From positions 186,001-250,000 of the forward strand of contig NHZP01000039.1 in the NCBI GenBank assembly GCA_003313425.1: a stretch of 64,000 nucleotides of DNA, in the 5' to 3' direction. Origin of the DNA: Pseudopyrenochaeta lycopersici (Eukaryota > Ascomycota > Dothideomycetes > Pleosporales > Pseudopyrenochaetaceae). Of the stretch, positions 1-11,655 are shown piece after piece. Under the pieces are notes generated by a model that was not told the origin of the DNA, ran no database searches, and saw nothing but the letters and a program-made list of their open reading frames with translations. Each line of letters begins with the position of its first letter. Within the stretch, counting starts at the first letter, position 1. Both the position numbers and the translations under genes were made by a program.

Positions 1-3000
1 TTATATAGTCTACTAACAGACGTACTATAGCAAAGTAGTTAAAGATAAATCTTTAATAGAAGTTAGCGAACCTAAGGAACACTTAGATGTCCTTGTAGCC
101 CTAGGGTTCTAGCCACTCTCTAATAGTCTGTACTTTTACAAGGTCTATTACTACGCCTCCTAGGGTTACTATAAACCCTAGGAATTCTATAGATCTAGTA
201 GAGAAGGTATACTTACTTACCTTATAGTATAGGCCCTATTCTATAAGTTAGTCTAAGACCTCCTCTACGTAGCTATTATAATCTTTCTTATTCTCTAAGT
301 AGATTAGTATGTTATCTAGATATACTACGCAAGTGCAGTCTACAAGCCCTCTAAGGGCTCTATAAATATAGGACTAGAAGGTTACTAGCGCGTTAGATAA
401 TCTAAAGGGTAGAATAAGGTACTTAAAGTAGCTGTACCGCGTCTTAAACACTGTTTTCTACTTATTACCCTCCTTAATCTAAAGTCTATAATAGGCGTCT
501 TAGATATCTAACTTTATAAAGATTTACGCCTTTAAGAGGCAGTCTAGTATCTCGCTTATAAGAGGGATTAGGTACTAGTTCTTTACAGTTACTTTATTTA
601 GGCCTTAGTAGTCTATATATAGCTAGAGCGTTCTATCTAATTTTAGTATAAAAAGGATTAGGGCCCCTACTAGTAACGTGCTAGGCCAGATCTATCTCTT
701 CTCCTACGCCGTGTTAAGGTATTCCTAGAGGATATCTAGCTCTTAGCGCGAGAGGTTATAAATAGGGAGGTTTAGAACTTTTTATCCCTCCTCTAATGTA
801 ATCGCGTAGTCGTACTCTCTATAGGGGCGTAGTACCTCTATCTAATACTTACTAAAGGCAAGCTACTTATAGTACAGCTTCTAGGGGACGTACCTTAATT
901 CCTCTTTATCTAGGCAGTCTCTAGCAGGGTTAACCTGCAAGGCATCCTCTTTAGCTAAGCTAGGAAGGATATAGAGTACTACTAAGAGGGTAGCGCGCTA
1001 ATTAGAGTTCCTGTTGCGTATACTAGACACTACGCGCTGTGCCGTCTCTGCAGGCAGCTAGGCTAGCTAGGGTTCCTTTTAGACATACTCCTTTAGGTAG
1101 TCTATAATACTAAGGACTAAGTTTCGCAGCCAGAGTAAGCCCTAGTAATAGAACTATTCTGCGTTATATTCTATATCTCTACTAGGCTTAGTAGGTTCTA
1201 ACAGATTCGCAGTAGTTGCCTAACGCATCTCCTCTCAGACCGCTCTTTTAGCCTCGCTAGTTAGGGTGTTACAGGTTAGAGCTCCTAGGTAGAGGATGTA
1301 GGCTGTCTCTCTAGAGCTAATATCACCTAATAAGTCCGCAGCGGTAACAACTAAAACCTAGTTAGTATCTCGCGCAGCCTACTATTTAAATTCTCCTATA
1401 GAGAATTAAATTTTAGGATTAGCTTCCCTTAGCTATAGGTATCTTAGGATAAAGTTATAGCCTTTAATATTAGTAGACTAAAATAGTTATAGGCCTACCT
1501 ATTTTACTATGCCTTTTAAGTCCTAGCACTAGATAGATAGATTGTATACGGCTCCTAGTAGGAGTAGTTAATTATTAACTAGGCTTGCCGTAGGCTTCTA
1601 GTAGTAGTTTACTCTAAGTAGAAAGTAAAGCTAGGTAATCTCGCTTAATATAATATTAATCTCCGCGCCTAAGTTATATAGGGCTTAGAAAAGGAGCAGG
1701 AGTCTATTAGCTACCTATAGCTAGACTTTAATTGCTATCTAGAGTGCTTTCCCCTAGGTGTTAGGCCCTAGTAGTAGTTAGGACAGATTAGTAACTAGGG
1801 CGTTACATTTCCTAATTAAGGCCTAGGTTAAGTTTATTCGTTAGCTCCGCCTCTTGCGTTTCTCTAATTATAATTCTTCTAGTAGAGTTAAGTTATACTC
1901 TACTTAGCTAGGTTCTAAGAGTTTTTAGGCGTCCTCTAGTACCGCGGCAGGTTCTATATAGGCTTTAGACAGGGCGATCTTTAGGAGTAGTTTATCTCTA
2001 AAGGTCTATTATCTTACTTCTTACTAGTCTTTTATAGGTTAGAGAAGAAGTTTAACGCTAGGCGTTTACCCTAAGAAGGGCCTTTAGTAGTAGCTTTTTA
2101 GGTATCCCCTAGAAAGTAATTAGCGTAAGTTGCAGTTTCTGCGTTATGTAAGGCCCTTTTAAACTTAGGCTATAAGTTAATAGTCTTAAGGACCCTAGTG
2201 CGTATAATCTCCCTATAGTATTCCTCTAGAAGTCTTAACTATATAAAGGCGATCTTTAGCTTATAGTTATCCTCCCTATCCTCTAGCTTAAAGAAGTTAT
2301 AAGTTAGAAGGGATTTCTTTTTCTTTAGCTAGAGGAGGAAGGTGTTAACGTTATTATCTCTCTACTACTTAAAGTTAAAGAACTAGAAGTAGTTATTATA
2401 GCGGGTAAGGATAGGATCTTAAACTAGCTTACGTTCCTCCTGTTTAAGGTGAGCCTATAAGGTAATACTCCCTTTGTTAATACGTTATTAGAGGAGTTCT
2501 TAGTAGACATAATACTAGATTATCTCTAGAGCCTAATAGGTGCAGGTTACTATATCTTCTAGCACCTAGGCGTACGCGAAGGTAGTTTTAACGTCCTTTA
2601 CTTATTAGTCTACCTACTATACTAATAGGGCTTAGGTTTCTAATCTTACTTTTAGTTTAGGTTGCACACTGTTTAGAGCCCTAATAAGCTTCCCTACCTT
2701 ATTAAAGGTAGGCTAGGGGGGTTCTAGTAGCTTCCTAGCCTATCCTACCTCTAGTACTTATAACGCGTAATTAATTTAGTCTTTTAGCTTTTTAATTACT
2801 TCCTCTAAGGCTCTAGTCTCTTCTACCTTAAAGAGGTTAGCTAATAGACCTTAGATAAACGTTTTATTTAAGATTCCTATTATTAGCTTTTTCCTAGCAG
2901 AAAGGGGTTAGGTTTCCGCTAAGACGTTAGCGGCACTAGACACCTCTGTTAGGGTTTCGCTAACCTAGTTAAGTCTACTACTATAAGTGCGTTAGTCTAG

Positions 3001-3518
3001 GGGTAGTCCTAACCCTTACTATAGGGTACCTATTATATTAGAGTCCTAGAGGTTTTAGTTTAAGGCGTCTAACGTGTTTAATTATTAGGGGTCTTCTAAT
3101 GTCCCTAGGTCTTTCTAGGCGTCTTTAGTACTTCCTTAAGGAGGCTCTAAGTTAGCGTTACTCCTAGGTCTTCTATAAGTACCTGCTATAATACTTCCTC
3201 TTTTTTTTTTCTTCTTTTACTATTAGGATATAGGCGTACTGTCCCTAGGCTCTTAACAGTACTTTAGAGGAGAGTTTCTTAACTACTACCCCTAGGGTAA
3301 GAAGAATTAGAATTATTAGGGACTGTTAGTAGAGGTTAAGGTTAAGTAATAGGAGATAGTATTAAGACTAATCCTTAACCTCTGCTCTAAGGGGGTAGCT
3401 CTCGTTTATATACTAGCCCGTCTCTAGTGTAGTCCTGAGCCTTTCCGGGCTCTATCCGGTATGGATCCGAGGGCCCTCCGCTGGGTCGTCCCCCGCTAGG
3501 TCTAGTGTGTTCGTGACA
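1..3518 (-). mobile_element. Ty3/gypsy LTR retrotransposon, RIP-degraded, cut by the window edge
   Basis: Conceptual translation of the minus strand gives a recognisable reverse transcriptase between about 700 and 250, with the blocks LDRTL.LYIDY, GLNKVTVKN, KLDI.DAYYRL, LPFRLSNALVTF and YLDNILIY. All are interrupted by stop codons. The catalytic YxDD is YLDN here, a GAC to AAC change expected from CpA to TpA mutation on the other strand. The rest of the block to about 3300 has the same base bias but no readable protein; in this orientation it should be protease and gag. At 3518 the minus strand begins TGTCACGAACAC, a plausible LTR start, and a TATATAAA-like box lies at about 3398. RNase H and integrase would lie left of the window. 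CpA and TpG are nearly absent and TpA is in excess throughout, as expected from heavy RIP. Confidence 0.85.
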
Positions 3519-4440
3519 ATAGGTTGAGGTTACTGTGAATAGGTTGAGGTTAGGGCTAGGGTTATTAGCCTAGGGTACGTCTGGGTCTGACTAATCACGT
3601 CTTTTTTATATTAGGTCTAATACTAACTAATATGTATCTAAAATAGCTAGTTATGTTACTAATTATAGTAAATTATTATTATTACTAAGCAATCCTAGTG
3701 AATACCCGTAACCAAACCTAAACCCATATGTGCATAACCTTAGCCTTAACCCAACCTAGAGTCCGTGCGACTCACCCTAACCTATACCCATAGTCTGTGC
3801 GACCCAACTCTAACCCCAACCCACTCATCTATAACCCTATACCCAACCTATGCCTATAGCGGGTACCTGTAACCTATTTGCTACCCTACTTTTTACACCT
3901 AAATTTAGTAAAATAGACTAGCTTTAAAGATTAATATCTTCTTAACTACTAATTAGAACCTTTTAGTTTTTTAAAATTCTTAATAAAAATATCTTAAAGA
4001 TTAACTTTAGAATTTTAGATTTATTTAGTTAAATTATATAAGTAGCTTTTTTTAAATACTAGTAAAATTCAGCTGTTTTTATAAGCTATTTTTAGAAATT
4101 CTAAATAAGCTAAAATATTCTTATTTAGGTATATATTCTAAATTTAGAATATAAAAGTTATAAAGTTAAGTAGTAGTTAAGTTATATAAAAAATAAACTT
4201 TTATAGACTCTAAGAAACTTTAGATAAGTAATTTTTTAAAATCTAGTTAAATAATAACTTTTTATAGTTTAAATTTAGAATATATACTTTTAAAATAAAT
4301 AGTTTAAGAAATTTATTAATTTTCTATAAAAATAAATATTTTTTTTATAAATATAATTAACTAAGATTATAGAGTTACTTAAGAAATATATCTTTAATAT
4401 TAAGACTTTTTGATTTTATTTATTAAATAAGGCTAGAAAA
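3519..4440. other. AT-rich non-coding tract with telomere-like motifs
   Basis: No reading frame is visible. A 15-base direct repeat, aataggttgaggtta, occurs at about 3519 and 3538 and runs into TTAGGG-like sequence. Around 3720-3870 the plus strand is rich in CCCTAA-like variants (ccctaaccta, aacccaaccta). From 3890 to 4440 the sequence is very AT-rich and probably RIP-eroded. Confidence 0.5.
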
Positions 4441-4690
4441 ATAGAAATAAAGGTAGGATTTTGGTAGGCATGGCCTCGAGCAGGTTTGCCTGCTGCCGAG
4501 TGAGCGCGCCTCGCTTGAGGCGGCGGATGGGAACAACGGAATGGTGTTCAAACAGGCAGTTGAAACAGACATGCAGCAGCTAGCATGCCTGAACCTATCG
4601 CATAATTTCGACCTTGAATTAAACGTGTCGGGCACCACGCAAGCCAATAAGATTGCACAGATGATAGAGCAGCAGGCCAGCGAGCAATAG
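4441..4690 (+). other. GC-rich island with an open but ATG-less frame
   Basis: A sharp change from AT-rich to balanced composition coincides with an open plus-strand frame of about 75 codons ending in TAG at 4687-4689. It contains NLSHNFDLELNVSGTTQ and ends IAQMIEQQASEQ. No start codon precedes it after the AT-rich junction, so it would be the 3' end of a truncated gene or transposon. I do not recognise the family. A minus-strand frame of 74 codons overlaps and looks less protein-like. Confidence 0.3.
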
Positions 4691-5379
4691 ACGCCTCCAC
4701 TATCTTGTGAGACTATTTATCCTCTAGTAAACGCCACACCTAGGTTCGTCTTATGGCTAGATCTACGAGCAATATTGTACTTGTTACTAAACCTAACAGT
4801 CTGCCTTCCCAAATGCTAACCACGTGACTCGCGATTAAAATGCAGACGCTATTTTATTGTAGATACACCTATTTTTAGTCGACCCTCGCTCTGTAAGTGC
4901 TACAGCCCTCCTTAGCTATTACACGCTGCGTAGTACGCTTAGAAACAGCAAGGAAGGCTGCACCAGGCTTCTAAAGGCTAGCCTCCTCATAAGTCTGCGG
5001 TATTTAAAAGCATGATTTTTTCAAACATTTTATAACAGCCGGCGATAATCGCTTAAATAGGTGGCTTGTGCATCTAGGGCAGTGAGGTGGTGCTAGAGGT
5101 GGTCTCCTATCGTCGTATTGTTTTTTGCACATAGTGTTGTGAGCACTGCGGCGTCTCAGCAACTTCCTGCGTTCGTGCACTAGCCTTAACTTAGGCTAAG
5201 CAATATATACGTTTGACTTCTGATAATTCACCACCAGGCATTCGGTTGCCTGAAATTTTAGTGCCAAAAGGTCTTGTTTTAATGTAGTTATGTGGTGCGA
5301 AAGAAGATGCTCCTCGTGCGCGTTTAACTAATGTTTTTCCGCGGATGAATCAGATAATGCAATAAAAAACTGGTCATAC
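4691..5379. other. No gene seen; probably the far end of the hAT relic
   Basis: Composition is mixed, with no convincing frame. Minus-strand translation between 5379 and about 5230 still contains short transposase-like pieces (for example RPFGTKISGNR), so the tract may be the decayed 3' part of the neighbouring transposase. No terminal inverted repeats were identified. Confidence 0.35.
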
Positions 5380-6416
5380 ATCTGTTCGCCGGCTACTTAG
5401 CGAGCAGCTGTGAGTGTTTCTGTTAAGGCTTCTTTCGAATACGCAAGGAGAAAGGCATGGAGAGATTAATGGTATATGCGATGCATCGGATCCGGCGGCG
5501 TTCGGGGTTGAAAGAGATCTAGATCTGTCAGCTTATTCCTCTAAATCAGCATATGAATCTACAATATGATCATTGCGCAGAGTTTGCGAGATATACCTCA
5601 AACAAGTATCATTTGAGGTGGCATTTATCGCTGGTATGATAGCCGAACTCCTTTGCGATGCCGTATTTATCCAGTATTTGCGCAATCAACACCACCTGGC
5701 GCTCGCCGCTGTGTATGTATTCGCACTTCGGAATAGCTAGCAGCGCTCGCCTAAGTTGATAGCCGCTAAATCCATCTAGCACACACTACAAAGATACCAT
5801 GCCGATGTGGTGAAGTTCAGAGATCGAATGATATGTGAATCGTCGACACAGCTGCTTGTAACTTCGCCTTCACCTGGGAGCGACACAAGCTGAAATTGGC
5901 AGTAATATGGTGCATAGACGCATTATGTGAGATGAGAGGGAGGTCTGCAATCACAGGATTGCATGCTCGCATGACATTCCGTATCTTATCCCATAAAGCA
6001 GCCGAAAATGTAAGACGACCGCGCGTGAGTAGGTCAATCATTGCTGAGATGTTCTGCTGGCAGTTAAAAACACGGTATAGACCGCTATCCGTCGGCCTAG
6101 AGTTGAAATATGCCTCCATCCGTTCCCGTTGCTGTGGCGGCTGCTGTAAAGCCTCCGATTCTCTTGCAAAGATTGCTGTATCATCACTAGATCCGAAAAG
6201 ATGAGAGCGCTTGCGTTTCGCACGACAGACCGCGTCGTCCTGCTTTCGATTCGACCATGGTTCATCAGGTGGGCAGTGAAGGCATTCGTCTACGACTTTG
6301 CCGGTAGTTTTGCGCTTCCTGAATGGTCCGAGTTTGCCTCTACCTCGATACATCGAGCAAAAGATCGTGTTGAAGATGTTTTCTTCAAGTTCTGCGGTCG
6401 ATAGAGTGCTCTGCAA
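5380..6416 (-). pseudogene. hAT-family transposase relic
   Basis: The minus strand carries an open stretch from about 6416 to 5817 ending in STIHISFDL. Immediately after the TGA stop, other frames continue with TSPHRHGM, FSGYQLRRALLAIP, HSGERQVVLIAQIL and YGIAKEFGYHTSDKCHLK, then RRIRCIAYTINLSMPF. This order matches the catalytic region of fungal hAT transposases: the IHxSFDxWTSP segment, the Y/HSGxNxA.V segment with a following YGI.KKLGY.xxDNA, and the RxRCxGHIxNL segment. Stops and frameshifts separate the blocks, so the copy is dead. The first ATG in the open part is at 6353; upstream codons lack a start. The N-terminal part has a Cys/His-containing basic segment (CLHCPP) that may be what remains of a zinc finger. 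Confidence 0.7.
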
Positions 6417-6657
6417 GTAGGTGGCGGTAGTGGTACTAATCTGCGAAGATGGAGTCAGACATAGTAGAGACAGAATGATCTAGGGGTGTTGCAAGCGGTC
6501 AGTGGGATATTAGAGACTTATAGTAGTATTACTCCAACATGACAAACATGTGGGCGAACTGCCATGGGCAACCTTGCTACCTTGTCGATCTTCTTTTCCC
6601 TGCTGTCAACCCTTATATAAAAAACCATTCCCAGAGGTAAGCCAGCGAGACCGCCAT

Positions 6658-9656
6658 CTATCCGAAGCTTCGTGTTTGTAACTCATTCAGGAGCCATGCT
6701 AATCTTTTGCCATCCCCTAAACGCGCTCGGACTACTTGCGACGGTGATATCCCCATATCAGCAGGACGACATTCGTCTACAAGATTGTTCTTCCCTTCTT
6801 CGACCTTGCCTCTAGCTCTCCTGTGGCTGACATCCATCATACTTTGGTAGACCCCCTGAGCTGGATACGCCAGTAGGCCGAACATTGCTGTACCCACGAT
6901 TAGCGATCACTTGCCTTGGTGAACAGAGATTCTGGCTGTAACTTACCACTTCCAGGTTTTACGAACATGTTCATGGAACCCTTGCCCACACCTTTTAAGA
7001 ATCCCGTAACACCTTCTTCCTTTGCGCCTTTGTAAGGTTTCGTCACAACGTCCGTGAGGCCCTCATAGAATCCGGTGCCGAAATTCTGGTAACATTAGAA
7101 ACCAAAAACGTAACAGTAAATGGACGCAAAGATACGAACTTTTCCCGCAACGAGACCTCCACTTTTCCAATCCGTGACTTGTTGGTGCTTTTTAACCTCC
7201 TCACCATACAGCTTCGGTGTATTCCGAAGGCCTTCTGCAAGCGCCAACGGCACATCTACAAGAGTGCCTTTCGTGAGGCTCGTGCCCATGGACGCAAACC
7301 CCTTGCCCACTGACTCTGTGGCTGCTAAGCCGGCGCTGCCGCTGCCGCTGCCGGCGTTGCGAGCACGCTTGTACTCCTTGAATGGGTCAATGAACGTGCC
7401 GCCCACGGCTGATGTAAAATCGGTCATCACTCCTAAAGTAGCGAAGGCGCCTGCTGATAGAGGATCCCACGACTTCTCATCAAGACGATATTTTTTGGAT
7501 TGATAACTAAGAGGCAGACGTTAGCGCATTAAGTGAAGTCAAGGATCGATTGGATATTGGATTACTCACGGTTCTACATCCGCCATCTTCAGCTTGTTCT
7601 CCTTGATGAGAACCTTCAACGCCATGTTAGATAACTTGATAATCGTCTTTGACCGTTTTGGGCGATATTCCCACTGTGCTACAAGGTGCGGTAGGATATC
7701 ACAAGTCAGATTGAGCGGCAGGATGTGTTTATGGAAGGAGTCCACGGCCGTGGCGACGCCGTGTTCGTGGTGCATTTGATCTGCAATGCTGCGAGCAGCT
7801 TGCTGTGCTTCGGGGGTGAGACAGTACTGGATTGCATCGGCCAGGTTCTGACTGTTGAGAGCTTTATGCGGTATAGGTCTTGGTCCGGCACCTTTGCCAG
7901 CGACAATCCCGCCCCAGAAAGGTTGACTCGGGTTCTCGTTAGTTCTGCTTTAAACTTCTTCTTCCATGTGTAGGATACAACATACTCGCCAAAGAAAGGA
8001 ACGATGACAGTTGGTCTGGCATTGAAGAGGCCGCAAGCCGTCGTTCCCGCACCACCATGATGAACAACAGCAGCAATGCGTTTGAAGAGCCATTCTTGTA
8101 AACATGTCAGTAAAATCTCATTGCAAAAGCAGTAGACGCACATACCATGGGGACAATCATCCAAATAGAACACGTCGTTTGTATTCGGGTCTTTTCCGCC
8201 CAATTTACTCCAACCCCTTGAGATGATGACTCTGACTCCAGCAGTTTGGCATGCTTGGACAAGAATCTCCGTCATTCTCCGTGCGTCTTCGAGGACTATA
8301 CTACCAAATCCAATGTACACAGGCATAGTCCCTGCAGCTAGGAACTGGTCGAGGTCCTCAGGTGGCGTATACGCAGGCTCCTCGCGCATGAAGAAACCAC
8401 AGATATCTGGCGAATTATCAATATAAGACTTCAATCCATATAGAGACAGAACCTGATCATACCAATATTAGCACCCCAGTCTCGCGGTTTTGCGACCATT
8501 GCGGGAGACCAACAATACGTGTGCGGAATCTCCAAGTAGGTTACGATATCCGGACCGACAAAGGCGGGTACAGGGCCGAGATCTAAGTCATTTTTACGCC
8601 AATCATTGATAACATCGCCTAATCTGATTGTTGTCAGCCGGTTTATACTTGCATGTCGAGTTCTTTTTCACCAGGCTCGCATATGGACGGTGATTAGCTC
8701 ACCCTTGCCAAGTCATCATATCTACGATACCATAACTGAGGTAGTTAGCCGTCGAATCGCCAACACCGTGGGCTACGATATTTGCTAATGGGTGTGGGAA
8801 TGCGCGGGTTGCACTCCAAGGCATCGTGAACATTATATGCACCGGGACACCGAGCACCTGACCAACGTGAGCGTGTGCAAATGATGGAGGATTGGCAATG
8901 ATGGCATCAGCGACATAGGGCTGGTGAGAAACACGATCCGGCTCCACACACGAGGCCCAGAAGCCGCTTAACATCTCTGCGATCATACGTCGTTTACGTG
9001 GGACATCACCTCCTTTCAGCGAATCAAGTGAAGGGAGTAGGCCAGGGTTGCGAACCATGTACTGCGCAGAGTGTCAGAGTGGCGGACAGTGGGTGCAGAA
9101 ATAAGTGAGGCCATACAGACATCAAGTCCTCTGGATCACCGCCTATGGGGAAGAACTCCAAGCCGGACGTTCGTACGAACTTTTCGAAGACATCGTGTGT
9201 AGCTAGTCGTACACGATGCCCATATTGCTGGAGGGCAATACCCAAGGCGATGAATGGTTGCACATCTCCCCTGCTTCCGACAACATGAATCACGATGTTC
9301 AATGACGGGCATCTCGCGCCGGGAGGAAGAGGAGGTGCTTCTTGAATTGGAGGTAGTGGAGGCAGTAGCTCATCAATCTTTCCAGAAAGAGAAGACAAGT
9401 CGACATTGATGGTTCCATCCACTGGGACGTCGGGTCAACCAGATTGTCGACGACGTTGAGAAAGGAAGAATGGTGAGTACGTACGATTGATAGCGGCAGA
9501 GGTGGCGAGCAGCTCACCAGAAGAGTGCAGCTCATATGGAGGAGGCGATGCATCAGTCACCGGGTCGGACTCGTTCTCCAGGCAGCTAGATTCATTCTTC
9601 AAAGATGTGGAAGAATACGCCATGGTAGGGTAATCCGCCTTGGAGGAAGATGCCAT
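6658..9656 (-). CDS. GT28 sterol-type UDP-glucosyltransferase
   Basis: Splicing gives 819 residues from ten exons: 9656-9485, 9421-9117, 9061-8703, 8623-8463, 8406-8146, 8094-7986, 7926-7570, 7506-7140, 7085-6947 and 6887-6658. All introns are GT-AG and 48-81 nt long, and all junctions keep frame. The N-terminal GT28 domain starts near residue 80 with VIHVVGSRGDVQPF, followed by LATHDVFEKFV and DLMSYMVRNPGL. The C-terminal nucleotide-sugar site is CPHEWLFKRIAAVVHHGGAG followed by FFGDQPFWG (residues about 415-460). The family transfers glucose from UDP-glucose to sterols or other lipophilic acceptors at membranes. The roughly 250-residue C-terminal extension (AVGGTFIDPFKEYKR; GLTDVVTKPYKGAKEEGVTG) is glycine-rich, typical of the fungal branch and similar to VPS13/ATG_C-like tails. 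There is no signal peptide. The acceptor cannot be deduced. Confidence 0.92.
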
Positions 9657-10079
9657 GCTATTGGGTGCGTGTGGTGACCAACGTTTGTTCTATAGGTTGC
9701 GGAGTAGAGATGGACGTTAAAAAAGTGAACAGGCGTAACATTTTCCTGCTGTTTGCATCTGCCCCTGACCGACAATTCGGCTCTGTTGCGCATCATCGAA
9801 AACCTTTTAAGCATTATACGAAATACGCCAGCTTGCGGAACAAGCCTTTTTTTTTTTTTGCGAACACCGCCGGTACGAGGACGCTACAGTCGCATGATCC
9901 ATGTGACGATCGTTGGCCCGCATTAATCAACACAATATTTAAAGTGAAACTGCATCTTCAAGGCTAGCAGCGAATCAGACAGCTAGAATTGAGGATTCGC
10001 GACATGGCTTATAAACGTGACATGGTCAACAAAGTTTCTATCATTCATGATCGTTTCAGCTACCTCTTCACGCTGGAAC
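9657..10079. other. Upstream region of the glucosyltransferase; no gene seen
   Basis: The region contains a 13-15 base T tract at about 9846-9860 and otherwise unremarkable sequence. No supported coding frame was found on either strand. It separates the glucosyltransferase promoter from the 3' end of the first rhamnosidase pseudogene. Confidence 0.4.
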
Positions 10080-11507
10080 TACACCGCCTCCAACAGAGAA
10101 AACAGCGCGCAGATGATAGGCCGAAGCGTTAGGACTTATGAACTTTTGGAAGCCAGAAGCGATAGTTCCATTGCAGAAGGCAAGGGGTCCGCTTGGAGTA
10201 GATAGCATGTTTCAGTGTGTTCAGAACCTGCGAGGAGGCATAATTCGTCCAGGTCACACCAGCAAAGATCTTAAGGGCATTGCTATCCTGTCCAAAGCTA
10301 TTTCTCACTATATTGTCTATATAGTAAGCATCAAGATTGTTGCTCCAAAAAGTAGGCGTTGACAGCTGTGCGGAGGATATCTGGGCGAGATATATATTTT
10401 GTTGTCTTAACGCCTGCATTTGCTAATAGAGTAAGACACGATTGTAGCATATATGCATAAATAGCATCAAGCTTTGTAAATACGCAGCTCTATGATAGAT
10501 TGTAATAGTTCTAGTCGCTACTAAACGCAGCATTTAACATGTTAAAAAGTCTATTACTAGTAAGGCTTCAAGAATTAGCTTAGTTAAGCATAGCTGCGAT
10601 TTTTAGTGCCTAATGTTTAGTAAAGGCGGTATCGCTAGTTAATTATTAACACCAGAGACAGCTATAAGGACGTTGAATGAGTAATTAATAAGACTAGTGA
10701 GGTTGCTATCAAAACGCTTAGTAAGGGGTTGCTGCTGGATTCTAGCGGTAGGAACATAGAAACTAGGTGGCAGTTGGTAGAAACTTACAAGATTAAGGGT
10801 GATCTAACTATCCTTAGAGCTAAGGGTGCTGAATATTGTAGAGCCTACGGCAATATCAAGGTCCCTAGTGTACGCAATGCGATCTCACTTGGAGCCGTCT
10901 ATGGTAGTGCTTAGAGGATTGGTTCCCATCAGAAAGTCCGAAAGGAAAGTCTTGTTGTTCAACTGTGCCGGATATAGGACCGTGCCTGTGAGGGTCTTTG
11001 CCGTTGGATTTCTGAAGATTGCAGCATGCCCAAGTGCAGCACCAAGCCCAAAGGAGCCATAGAACGATAAAGTTTGAGTAAACTTAAAAACCTCCGCACT
11101 GTCTACAGAAACAATAATGTCAGTAAGAGTGACTAAGGCCTTGACACTGTGACAGTCACCCAGAATGGTATTGGTACATAAGTAGGGGAGCAGATGCCAA
11201 GAAGCCCGATGTCGCCCTGGTGACTCTGAGATTGGCGCTGATTATCCCATTTGCGATGCTGAACCAGATGTAGATACCAGAGTTTAGCGTATCGGCGAGA
11301 ATTGAAAAGGAAAATCCCTTAGTGATGGGGTTGATCCCGAAGTCGAGTTCATATTGCATCATAGCTGAAGCGGCTTCACTGAAGAACACTTGCAGAGCTT
11401 GGCTGTTGACATAGGAGCCTTCGGAGGGAACATCCCAGAACGACGGAATGATAAATGAGGGGATTTCTTTCAATTAAATCGTCCTCGCTCCCACTATCCA
11501 AATCCTC
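10080..11507 (-). pseudogene. Alpha-L-rhamnosidase-like pseudogene A
   Basis: Minus-strand fragments, in order, match the fungal secreted alpha-L-rhamnosidase family: IWIVGARTI then LKEIPSFIIPSFW (about 11505-11440), SEGSYVNSQALQVF, GFSFSILADTLNSG, LSFYGSFGLGAALGHAAIF (about 11050), FLMGTNPLSTTIDGSK then DRIAYTRDLDIAVGST (10970-10840), SFYVPTARIQQQPL and SLINYSFNVLIAVS (10780-10650), and AYYIDNIVRNSFGQDSNALK (10340-10270). The N-terminal third is missing; the GH79 gene ends 149 bp upstream. In-frame stops include TAA at 11474-11476 (CAA to TAA) and TGA at 10885-10887 where the family has Arg. A frameshift lies near 10195, before GPLAFCNGTIASGFQKFISP. The segment 10420-10740 is AT-enriched like RIP sequence. 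The order (six-hairpin catalytic region after an N-terminal sandwich region) is normal; only integrity is lost. Confidence 0.85.
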
Positions 11508-11655
11508 AGGTGTTTCCTGAGCAAGAGGTCTTAGATATGGCCACAAAAATCCTCAGAATTGCGTGCGACGTGGTGTTAGATGTATAATTATATGGTCTTG
11601 GTATTCTTATACAATTTGTCTAGTCTCTGTACCGTCCTATTCTGAATACCAATAT

